A DNA stretch of 7,156 nt from a bacterium (GTDB lineage: Bacteria > Bipolaricaulota > Bipolaricaulia > UBA7950 > UBA9294), in the NCBI GenBank assembly GCA_030671645.1, contig DAOVHV010000048.1, positions 1 to 7,156 on the forward strand, given 5' to 3'. The notes under the pieces were generated by a model, which was given only the letters and a program-made list of their open reading frames with translations, was not told the origin of the DNA and made no database searches. The position numbers and the translations under genes were made by a program. Below, piece after piece: positions 1 through 5,007 of this stretch. Numbering within the stretch: position 1 is the stretch's first letter; each line of letters opens with the position of its first letter.

Positions 1-625
1 ACACGGTAATGGCTTCTCGGATGTCTTCAGGATTGGGCCCGATGATGTCTTCGGCCTTACGTGTGAACGCCGCTAACTCCTTTCGCGACACAGTGGCCGA
101 GCGGATGTTGTCCATCAAGTCCTTGATGTCGACTGTAACCAGATCAACGGCCAAGCGTCCTTTCAAGAATGCTGGATCAACGTCGGAGGCGATCAGCCAC
201 TCCGAAGGTTCGCCAATTAGGCCGATGCGGCTGAATCGAAGCCCCTTCCAGGCGGTGGCTACTACAAGCTCGAGCTGTAATTCCGGGACGATGCCGGCTG
301 CGTCTCCAAACAGGATACGGCCATCACCTCCGTCCCGACGGATGCGTGCCAGAATCTCCAGAGAAGCCGGCAGGGAATTGTAGCCCGGATGGGCAATGAG
401 GATCGAAGGTGCCGGCAATTGAGCCACCGTCTTCAGGACGTCTCGCTCCACGCCACCGGTCAGCACGAGGATCACGGCCAAGCAGTCCCCCGACGGCTTC
501 TTGACCGCTTGAATGTCGAACTTGGCCACGGCTCGCAAATCGTTCAGCAGCTTCGACTTGAGCACGTCCAACTGCGCCGCGTCGTGAAGCGAAGATGCGT
601 GCGTCAATACCTCGATCTTGTTCAT
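1..625 (-). CDS. L-fucose/L-arabinose isomerase-like protein (COG2407-type), C-terminus off the left edge
   Basis: The first 208 residues are visible on the minus strand, from an ATG at 623-625. The reading frame stays open to base 1, so the C-terminal part is missing. Recognisable blocks are a hydrophobic strand followed by AHPGYNSLPASLE (about 78-90), which resembles the 'hNSLPA' segment of fucose-isomerase-like proteins, and GLIGEPSEWLIASD (135-148), typical of the second Rossmann-like domain of that family. Family members interconvert aldoses and ketoses or are uncharacterised relatives. The metal-binding residues lie in the missing C-terminal part, so activity cannot be judged. The start has only a weak AGGT 11 nt upstream. 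An out-of-frame ATG 8 nt upstream (631-633) gives a three-codon ORF ending in an overlapping ATGA, probably by chance. The gene is divergent from the MscS-type gene. The family call is from recognition of motifs; the substrate is unknown. Confidence 0.72.
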   Translation of the reverse strand, partial: MNKIEVLTHASSLHDAAQLDVLKSKLLNDLRAVAKFDIQAVKKPSGDCLAVILVLTGGVERDVLKTVAQLPAPSILIAHPGYNSLPASLEILARIRRDGGDGRILFGDAAGIVPELQLELVVATAWKGLRFSRIGLIGEPSEWLIASDVDPAFLKGRLAVDLVTVDIKDLMDNIRSATVSRKELAAFTRKAEDIIGPNPEDIREAITV

Positions 626-832
626 TGTCCCATGCTACCTGGTGATCGAGAAGACATGCATCCTAACACTGACATGGGCTCCGGACACCCATCACTTCTC
701 ATCCGGTAGCAGGAACGGTCTCATGAGGTCCGTTCTCCAGTTGGTGAGGCACGAATGACGTTCGAGAACTGAAGTCTGTTGCCCGCAACTCAAGAGTTGC
801 TGACAATGTATCATTCGGCTCAAGGAGGGTTC
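626..832. promoter_or_regulatory. Divergent intergenic region with two short dyads
   Basis: This 207-bp region separates two genes transcribed outwards, so it must carry or receive both promoters. Two dyads are visible. One has GAACGG (713-718) against CCGTTC (730-735) around a palindromic CTCATGAG core (720-727). The other is GCAACTC-AA-GAGTTGC at 785-800. A TATCAT at 809-814 resembles a -10 element but has no matching -35 and would start transcription at the ribosome binding site, so I do not call it. No convincing sigma70 pair was found on either strand. The dyads could be operators or leader hairpins; this is inference only. Confidence 0.4.
822..828 (+). promoter_or_regulatory. Ribosome binding site that fixes the MscS-type start
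   Basis: AAGGAGG lies 4 nt upstream of the ATG at 833-835. The earlier in-frame start candidates (position 779 and the ATG at 807-809 region) have no such site, and the extra N-terminal residues they would add are not hydrophobic or conserved-looking. This supports the start at 833. Confidence 0.75.
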
Positions 833-1897
833 ATGGAATTCTTGACTGTTGAGTTTCAGGGAAATCTGGTTTGGCAATGGTTGGTGGCAGTAGGCATCCT
901 GTTGTTCGTAGGGTTTTTCTTCCAGATCCTCCTTCGTTTTGCCGTTCGGAGATTGCGTGCCGTCGTCATCAAGACTCCCGGCCGGTTTGACGATCTCGTG
1001 GTCGACCTGCTTGAGAAGACGCGGTTTCTGTTCATCTTCGTTGTCTCTCTGTATGCGGGATCCTTGATTCTCGTTCTGCCTGATTTCGCGGAAGAGGCGC
1101 TCCCTGTCGTATTCGTATTAACGTTGCTGCTTCAAGCGGGATACTGGGGCAATGCCTTTGTCGCGTTCTGGATCCGGAGAGGTATTCGGCGAAAGCTCGA
1201 CGAAGATGCGGCAACCGCCACCTCGTTGGCCGCACTGGGATTCGTTGCGAAAGTTGTTCTCTGGACGGTCGTTATCCTCCTGATGCTCGACAATCTGGGT
1301 GTCAATGTCACGACGCTCATTGCCACTCTGGGGGTTGGCGGGATCGCTATCGCCTTGGCAGTTCAGAATATCCTGTCCGATTTGTTTGCCTCCCTCTCGA
1401 TCATCCTGGACAAGCCGTTTGTGATCGGCGACTTTATCATTGTGGGTGAGCTGATGGGCACGGTCGAGCGAATCGGGTTGAAGACCACGCGTGTACGAAG
1501 CCTGACCGGAGAACTGATCATCTTCTCTAACAGCGATCTGCTGTCCAGCCGGGTGCGCAATTACAAGCGAATGTACGAGCGACGCATTGCCTTCTCCATC
1601 GGAGTGACTTATCAGACCTCTCCCGAGATGGTTGAGGAGATCCCCACAGTGATTGAAGAGATTGTGTCCGGCCAACTGGACGTGCGATTCGACCGCTGCC
1701 ACTTCAAGACTTTCGGGGATTTCGCCATCATCTTCGAAACGGTGTATTACGTGTTGGTTCCGGATTATGGTGCCTACATGAACGTGCAGCAGGCGATCAA
1801 CCTGGCCATCATGTGGGCATTCGCCGAGCGACACATCGAATTTGCCTATCCGACGCAGACCCTGTTCGTGCAGCGCGACTCTTCAGAAGGTGAGTAA
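833..1897 (+). CDS. MscS-family small-conductance mechanosensitive ion channel
   Basis: This 354-aa inner-membrane protein should form a homo-oligomeric channel that opens under membrane tension and releases solutes during osmotic downshock. Hydrophobic segments lie at about 13-35, 64-82, 88-112, 132-151 and 157-192. The last is the pore-lining helix: GVGGIAIALAVQNILSDLFASLSII (in two parts, about 167-191) has the Gly/Ala-rich packing face and the Q-N kink region seen in MscS TM3. It is followed by LDKPFVIGDFI, the start of the beta domain (about 193-255), and then a cytoplasmic alpha/beta domain to about 340. With five predicted membrane segments it is larger than the 286-residue, three-helix E. 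coli MscS, like many YbdG/YnaI-type relatives. The start at 833 follows AAGGAGG. The stop codon lies inside a direct repeat shared with the convergent permease gene. The family call is firm; physiological role and gating threshold are not visible. Confidence 0.93.
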   Translation: MEFLTVEFQGNLVWQWLVAVGILLFVGFFFQILLRFAVRRLRAVVIKTPGRFDDLVVDLLEKTRFLFIFVVSLYAGSLILVLPDFAEEALPVVFVLTLLLQAGYWGNAFVAFWIRRGIRRKLDEDAATATSLAALGFVAKVVLWTVVILLMLDNLGVNVTTLIATLGVGGIAIALAVQNILSDLFASLSIILDKPFVIGDFIIVGELMGTVERIGLKTTRVRSLTGELIIFSNSDLLSSRVRNYKRMYERRIAFSIGVTYQTSPEMVEEIPTVIEEIVSGQLDVRFDRCHFKTFGDFAIIFETVYYVLVPDYGAYMNVQQAINLAIMWAFAERHIEFAYPTQTLFVQRDSSEGE

Positions 1898-2005
1898 GCT
1901 GGCGAGCTACGCTGCTTGCTTGTCCGGTGATGGCTTTGGAACGCGAGTAGGCTGGCGATCTACGGGCCTGTCCGATGCAGACTTCAAAAGACGAGTAGGC
2001 TGACA
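1881..2005. repeat. Three copies of a roughly 50-bp direct repeat across a convergent gene junction
   Basis: The core GAGTARGCTGRC occurs at 1892-1903, 1945-1956 and 1993-2004, spaced 53 and 48 bp. Similarity extends beyond the core: CTTCARAAG precedes the first and third cores (1881 and 1982), and GTCCGRTG follows the first and second. The first copy contains the MscS-type stop codon (1895-1897); the third encodes, on the other strand, the last residues and stop of the permease. Each core region can form a small hairpin, for example GTAAGCT-ggcg-AGCTAC at 1894-1910, but no T-tract follows, so this is not a convincing intrinsic terminator. The sequence shows the repetition directly; its function is unknown. 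Confidence 0.7.
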
Positions 2006-3168
2006 ATCAGCGTGATCAGTAAGGCGGTCACCGTTGGAACAGCCAGCCGGCGAATGAAGTCGCCCAACGATGTCTTGAAATACTCCAACGACACCGAGAT
2101 GCAGGGATGAATCGGCGTCAGGATGTAGCCCAGGTAGATGGCGAAGTAGGTGGCGGCAAAGGCAGGAGCCGACATGGCGCCGTACGTCGTGACATAAATG
2201 GGAACGACAATCGACATCGGGGCTTGGATACGCCCTGTGATCAAACCGAGCAGTGCGCCGATCACGATGCACAGCACGACCGGTGGCAACGACATGGCGC
2301 CGATTCTCTCCGGAATGCCCGAGGTCGTGAACACGTTTAGAAACGCGAACATGGCCGCGATGATCAGCATGTACTTCCATGGCCGCGCCTTCAGAACGAT
2401 GCGTCCAAACTGAGGAAGCCGGATCTTCCCAATGATTAGCCCCCCGGAAAGGCTCACGAGAACCCCTGCAACGGTCCCGATCTCGGTATAGGGAAGCGAC
2501 GCCGTACGCTTCAATATGAGGTCGAGGATCGGCGCGACCAAAATGATGAGCAACGGAACCAGTAGCCCGATCAGCGAGAACACTCCCGTTTGAGTCAGTT
2601 TCCCGCTTACCCGGCGAAGCAGAAACACGTATCCCAATCCGAGCGTCAGCAGGAACGCGGGAATCAAGTACGGAATGGCACTATATACTTCCAATTCCGC
2701 GATCTTGGCCGACGCAATCAAAGCGGGACCGAGCGGATAAACGAGCAATAGGGCATGTCGGAACCAAACATTGGCTGCTGCTTTGATATCAGCTGGTGCA
2801 TGGCCGGCGCCGCGTTCAATCAACGGAGCCGACAAGAGGGCGCCACCCGGCATTGGAAGCATACCCAACAGGCCCGGTCCCAGGGCCAGAAACGAGCGGA
2901 TGCCGATACGGAGGTTTGCCACCAGGCGGTCCATCTCGCCGGAAGCCTCCATAACGCCGCCGATCAAGGGGATGATTCCCACTACCAACGACAGCAGCAG
3001 AACGGATGGATCGGATATCGTCTCCCAAAGCGCGGCTCCGAAGGACCCAAACGAATGGGTGAAGACAGCCAGCACGATCGTTGCGATTCCCATTCCCAGA
3101 GCCAGGTCACGGCGGGAGACAACAAGAAGCAATACGATGGCCAACGAAAAACCGATCCACAGCAACAT
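1984..3168 (-). CDS. DUF401-type integral membrane permease (GntP/CitMHS-like fold), substrate unknown
   Basis: This 394-aa protein is almost entirely hydrophobic, with about ten or eleven membrane segments. GMLPMPGGALLSAPLIE (102-118) is the hallmark loop of the DUF401 family. A matching second-half block, GYILTPIHPCISVSLEYF (347-364), resembles the conserved 'GYLxSPxHxCxxxxxEYF' region. The two half-molecule signature loops suggest the inverted-repeat architecture of the ion-transporter superfamily, which carries organic anions and gluconate-like substrates; the substrate here cannot be read from sequence. The ATG at 3166-3168 is chosen because GGAGG lies 8 nt upstream and the first membrane helix begins at once. 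A TTG 21 codons upstream would add a charged, unlikely extension and would run through the dyad at 3194-3219. The gene converges on the MscS-type gene with an 86-bp gap and diverges from the small duplicated-protein gene. Its last codons lie in the 1881-2005 repeat. Confidence 0.88.
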   Translation of the reverse strand: MLLWIGFSLAIVLLLVVSRRDLALGMGIATIVLAVFTHSFGSFGAALWETISDPSVLLLSLVVGIIPLIGGVMEASGEMDRLVANLRIGIRSFLALGPGLLGMLPMPGGALLSAPLIERGAGHAPADIKAAANVWFRHALLLVYPLGPALIASAKIAELEVYSAIPYLIPAFLLTLGLGYVFLLRRVSGKLTQTGVFSLIGLLVPLLIILVAPILDLILKRTASLPYTEIGTVAGVLVSLSGGLIIGKIRLPQFGRIVLKARPWKYMLIIAAMFAFLNVFTTSGIPERIGAMSLPPVVLCIVIGALLGLITGRIQAPMSIVVPIYVTTYGAMSAPAFAATYFAIYLGYILTPIHPCISVSLEYFKTSLGDFIRRLAVPTVTALLITLIVSLLVF

Positions 3169-3176
3169 AAGACTCC

Positions 3177-3181
3177 CCTCC
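3177..3181 (-). promoter_or_regulatory. Ribosome binding site that fixes the permease start
   Basis: On the minus strand GGAGG (extended GGAGGGGAG) precedes the ATG at 3168 by 8 nt. It favours this start over the upstream TTG at 3231. Confidence 0.75.
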
Positions 3182-3193
3182 GCGCTGGTCCGC

Positions 3194-3219
3194 CATGTCC
3201 GCAGGAGTTCGCGGACATG
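3194..3219. promoter_or_regulatory. 26-bp perfect dyad upstream of the permease
   Basis: CATGTCCGC (3194-3202) and GCGGACATG (3211-3219) are perfect 9-bp inverted arms around an 8-nt centre. The dyad lies 25 bp upstream of the permease start codon. Its size and 17-bp centre-to-centre spacing suit a dimeric repressor operator. It could equally be a hairpin in the mRNA leader close to the ribosome binding site. The symmetry is seen directly; the role is inference. Confidence 0.5.
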
Positions 3220-3276
3220 CCTTGTCTTCAAGATTGGTGCGAAGGGTATCCTATCTTGGCATCCCCTCCCAGCAGG

Positions 3277-3282
3277 CTTATA
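3277..3282 (-). promoter_or_regulatory. Possible -10 element for the permease
   Basis: TATAAG on the minus strand matches the sigma70 -10 consensus at five of six positions. No good -35 lies at 16-18 bp upstream; that position falls inside the loop of the 3288-3326 inverted repeat. If used, transcripts would have a leader of about 100 nt containing the 3194-3219 hairpin. Confidence 0.22.
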
Positions 3283-3287
3283 CTGGG

Positions 3288-3326
3288 CGAACTCATCGAG
3301 ATGATGTAAGGATCCCGATGAGTTCG
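3288..3326. repeat. 11-bp perfect inverted repeat
   Basis: CGAACTCATCG (3288-3298) pairs with CGATGAGTTCG (3316-3326) across a 17-nt spacer. It abuts the next inverted repeat (3328-3366) with a single base between them. No T-tract follows on either strand, and no gene ends nearby, so a terminator is unlikely. Confidence 0.65.
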
Positions 3327-3327
3327 G

Positions 3328-3366
3328 CCTACTTCTCGAGAATACATGAAGGTCTCGAGAAGTAGG
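3328..3366. repeat. 14-bp perfect inverted repeat (strong hairpin)
   Basis: CCTACTTCTCGAGA (3328-3341) and TCTCGAGAAGTAGG (3353-3366) are perfect complements around an 11-nt loop. Both arms contain CTCGAG, and the outer ends carry the GTAGG word that recurs in the neighbouring repeats. The hairpin lies between two divergent genes and has no T-tract, so it is more likely a repeat element, cruciform or protein site than a terminator. Confidence 0.7.
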
Positions 3367-3378
3367 GCTTACCGGCGA

Positions 3379-3395
3379 GAGAACGTGGAGTTCTC
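3379..3395. repeat. 6-bp inverted repeat GAGAAC/GTTCTC
   Basis: GAGAAC (3379-3384) and GTTCTC (3390-3395) form a short dyad with a 5-nt loop. The same GAGAAC...GTTCTC pair recurs as a longer dyad at 3900-3930, on the other side of the small gene. The arms are short enough that chance is possible. Confidence 0.35.
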
Positions 3396-3462
3396 AAATG
3401 AGTAGGGCGTACTTGCCGAGTGCCGTGTACTCGCTGAGTACCGCCTACTCGCTGAGTAGAAC
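3391..3462. repeat. Tandem 18-bp repeats, each with internal dyad symmetry
   Basis: Four units of 18 bp start at 3391, 3409, 3427 and 3445; the first is degenerate. Units three and four contain perfect 6-bp dyads around GCT: GTACTC-GCT-GAGTAC (3427-3441) and CTACTC-GCT-GAGTAG (3445-3459). The outermost pair changes from G-C to C-G between them, a compensatory change that keeps the symmetry. Unit two (3409-3423) keeps pairing only with two G-T wobbles. The array ends 19 bp before the ribosome binding site of the small gene and would lie in its promoter or leader. It could be an array of operator sites, a folded leader, or a repeat element. Confidence 0.65.
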
Positions 3463-3481
3463 GAAGTCCGGGCATTGGCGC

Positions 3482-3487
3482 AAGGAG
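3482..3487 (+). promoter_or_regulatory. Ribosome binding site that fixes the small-gene start
   Basis: AAGGAG lies 5 nt upstream of the ATG at 3493-3495. It lies within the extension that an upstream TTG start (3475) would add, so the ATG is preferred. Confidence 0.75.
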
Positions 3488-3492
3488 ATCAG

Positions 3493-3903
3493 ATGAGCGA
3501 CATCAGCACGCAGCTAACTTCCTTTCTTGTATCGGAGCGACTACCGTGTGTTCTTGCCTTTTCCGCTGCCAGCGAGCTCGGCATCACGGCTTGTGAAGTT
3601 GGCGAAGCTGCTGACAACGCCGACGTGCGAATCTCTCGCTGTCAACTGGGCTTATTCGGGTTCGAGGAATTCGGCGAAAGGCGTTTCACAGGCTGTGTGG
3701 CCAAGATTCCGGCTGAACTTCGCGAAGCGCTTGCCGCCAGCGCGTTGTCCGAAGGCGTTCCCTGCATCGAAGCGTGGCGTACTGCCGATGATCTCGGTGT
3801 TCCCAGGATTCTCGTTGGAGTGGCGGCGAATGAGATGGGAATTCGGATTACCCGTTGCCAGCTGGGGTGTTTCGGCAGCTCTGCCATGAGCGAGCTGCAA
3901 TGA
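3493..3903 (+). CDS. Small protein of two tandem Cys-x30-CQLG modules, function unknown
   Basis: I do not recognise a named function. The 136-aa product has no signal peptide or membrane segment. It is a tandem duplication: residues 14-56 and 86-128 align without gaps (offset 72). Both begin SE-x2-PC and end with RI-(S/T)-RCQLG-x-FG. Cys19 to Cys50 and Cys91 to Cys122 have the same 30-residue spacing. Between them, pattern A-x2-LG(I/V)-x5-VG-x-AA(D/N) looks like two short helices, possibly helix-turn-helix-like. The DNA of the two copies has diverged while the protein motif is kept, so the duplication is old and the cysteine, QLG and FG positions seem selected. Extra cysteines occur at 36, 68 and 126. 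The paired cysteines could bind metal or form disulfides. The gene has its own ribosome binding site, stands alone, and faces away from the permease across a dyad-rich region. Confidence 0.8.
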   Translation: MSDISTQLTSFLVSERLPCVLAFSAASELGITACEVGEAADNADVRISRCQLGLFGFEEFGERRFTGCVAKIPAELREALAASALSEGVPCIEAWRTADDLGVPRILVGVAANEMGIRITRCQLGCFGSSAMSELQ

Positions 3904-3930
3904 GAACATCAATCCTCTGATCGTTCTCAT
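3900..3930. terminator. Hairpin overlapping the small-gene stop codon
   Basis: ATGAGAAC (3900-3907) and GTTCTCAT (3923-3930) are perfect 8-bp arms that include the TGA stop codon. The stem can extend by three pairs past a one-base bulge. No T-tract follows, so termination here would be weak; it may instead stabilise the mRNA end. Confidence 0.35.
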
Positions 3931-3973
3931 GTGGGTGACGTAACAGCGATGACTCTGGCTTTTCGTTCTGTCT

Positions 3974-4002
3974 GCTGCTCCTATTCATAGGAGCAGCCCT
4001 TT
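3974..4002. terminator. Likely intrinsic terminator between convergent genes
   Basis: GCTGCTCCTA (3974-3983) and TAGGAGCAGC (3988-3997) form a perfect 10-bp stem with a TTCA loop, followed by CCTTTG and then a T-containing stretch. It lies 70 bp after the small gene's stop codon and 31 bp past the dehydrogenase stop. The T-tract is short, so efficiency is uncertain. It could act in both directions. Confidence 0.6.
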
Positions 4003-4028
4003 GCGTCTTAGCGAGAGTTGTCGTTCTC

Positions 4029-4988
4029 TCAGACGGTCACGGGGGTGAGGGGAGGCTGGCTGGATAAGACGGCGAGGACATTGCGAACGGCGATGTCAGC
4101 CATTGCCACCCGCGTTTCTTCTGTTGCGCTGCCCAAATGAGGCGTCAGCACCACTCGCTCGCGTAGGTCCAGCAATTCCGGATACACGGCGGGCTCCTGC
4201 TCGAAGACATCCAGTCCCGCTCCTGCGATGACGCGCCGTTTGAGCGCGGACGCAAGAGCGGCTTCATCGAGCACCGCCCCTCGAGCTGTGTTGATCAAGA
4301 CGGCCGTAGGTTTCATCCGCGCGAATGCATCGGCACCGAACAAGTGCCGAGTCTCTGGTGTCAGAGGGACATGGACGCACACGAAGTCGCTCTGTTCGAG
4401 GAGCTGTTCGAACGAGACCTGCACAGCATCAAGCTCGGACTCAAGATCCGGCTTGCGTGTCCGCGAATGATAGAGCACGGGCATGTCGAAGCCGCGATGA
4501 CCGCGTCGGGCGACGGCGGCGCCAATGCGTCCCATGCCCACGATTCCCAAAGTCGTTCCGTGCACATCGATGCCGGTAAGCGGTTGCTGAAGGCCCCAGG
4601 AGGGGAATTCCCCGTTGCGTACGGCAACGTCAGCTTCTGCGATTCGCCGAGCGGCGGAGAGAAGCAAGGCGAACGTGTGATCGGCGGTCGATTCGGTCAG
4701 AACATCCGGTGTGTTGGTGACGACAATGCCTTTTCTTTCCGCGGCGGCGATATCGATGTTTTCGCAGCCCACGGCCACATTCGCTACGATTTGCAGGTGC
4801 AGCGCCTGATTCAGTAACTCCGATCCGATGGGATCTGTCAACAGGCAGATGAGGGCATCGACGGTCGCAAGAATCGAACTCAGAGAGTCATGTCCCGCCC
4901 TGTCGAAGAGACGAACTTCGTGTCCCGCTGCTTTCAACCGTTCGAGGTGTTCCGGAAACAAGTCGGCTGTGCAGACAACGATTCCCAT
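4029..4988 (-). CDS. D-2-hydroxyacid dehydrogenase, glyoxylate/hydroxypyruvate reductase type
   Basis: This 319-aa cytoplasmic enzyme should reduce a 2-keto acid such as glyoxylate or hydroxypyruvate with a nicotinamide cofactor. The Rossmann motif GMGRIG is at 151-156. The catalytic set of the D-isomer-specific family is complete: Arg236 (in NTARGAVLDE), Glu265 (in DVFEQEP) and His284 (in TPHLGSA). The substrate-loop segment VAVGCENID is at 71-79. After the second beta strand the sequence reads HSRTRK (174-179): Ser/Arg/Thr where NAD-specific members have Asp, which points to NADPH preference. Length is typical. The start is the ATG at 4986-4988, preceded at 4 nt by TGAGGAG; the frame extends only five codons further. 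It follows rnhA by 19 bp and is probably cotranscribed. The exact substrate is not fixed by the sequence, and D-lactate or phosphoglycerate dehydrogenase activity is less likely. Confidence 0.92.
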   Translation of the reverse strand: MGIVVCTADLFPEHLERLKAAGHEVRLFDRAGHDSLSSILATVDALICLLTDPIGSELLNQALHLQIVANVAVGCENIDIAAAERKGIVVTNTPDVLTESTADHTFALLLSAARRIAEADVAVRNGEFPSWGLQQPLTGIDVHGTTLGIVGMGRIGAAVARRGHRGFDMPVLYHSRTRKPDLESELDAVQVSFEQLLEQSDFVCVHVPLTPETRHLFGADAFARMKPTAVLINTARGAVLDEAALASALKRRVIAGAGLDVFEQEPAVYPELLDLRERVVLTPHLGSATEETRVAMADIAVRNVLAVLSSQPPLTPVTV

Positions 4989-4992
4989 ACGG

Positions 4993-4999
4993 CTCCTCA
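4993..4999 (-). promoter_or_regulatory. Ribosome binding site that fixes the dehydrogenase start
   Basis: TGAGGAG on the minus strand ends 4 nt before the ATG at 4988. It sits in the short rnhA-dehydrogenase gap, which supports translation from a shared transcript. Confidence 0.7.
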
Positions 5000-5007
5000 A
5001 CAAGCGG

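Larger units (their letters stand above)
3169..3492. other. 324-bp non-coding region rich in dyads
   Basis: This stretch separates the divergent permease and small-protein genes. The open frames crossing it are continuations of antisense frames in the permease region and have no credible starts. Its content is the series of inverted and tandem repeats listed separately at 3194-3219, 3288-3326, 3328-3366, 3379-3395 and 3391-3462. The hexamer GAGTTC also recurs at 3205, 3320 and 3388, and in reverse at 3289. No tRNA or recognised riboswitch was seen. Confidence 0.6.

Noticed and set aside
9..709. Two plus-strand open frames (124 and 106 codons) at the left end
   Set aside because: The minus strand encodes a protein with recognisable isomerase-like motifs over the same bases; the plus-strand products are Ser/Arg/Pro- or His/Arg-rich and family-less.
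809..814. TATCAT as the -10 element for the MscS-type gene
   Set aside because: There is no -35 at a workable distance, and the start point would fall on the ribosome binding site.
1118..1834. 238-codon open frame on the minus strand inside the MscS-type gene
   Set aside because: It is antisense to a well-supported channel gene. Its product is low in hydrophobic structure, rich in His/Asp/Gln/Arg as expected from a shadow frame, and has no recognisable domain or ribosome binding site.
1898..1983. Intrinsic terminator between the channel and permease genes
   Set aside because: Small hairpins are possible within the repeats, but none has a stable GC stem followed by a T-tract on either strand.
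2755..3309. Overlapping plus-strand frames of 184 and 177 codons opposite the permease
   Set aside because: They are antisense to the permease start region and have polar, low-complexity compositions. Their extension into 3169-3309 is chance openness.
3391..3462. CRISPR-like array
   Set aside because: The units are 18 bp, directly adjacent and without unique spacers, and there are no cas genes.
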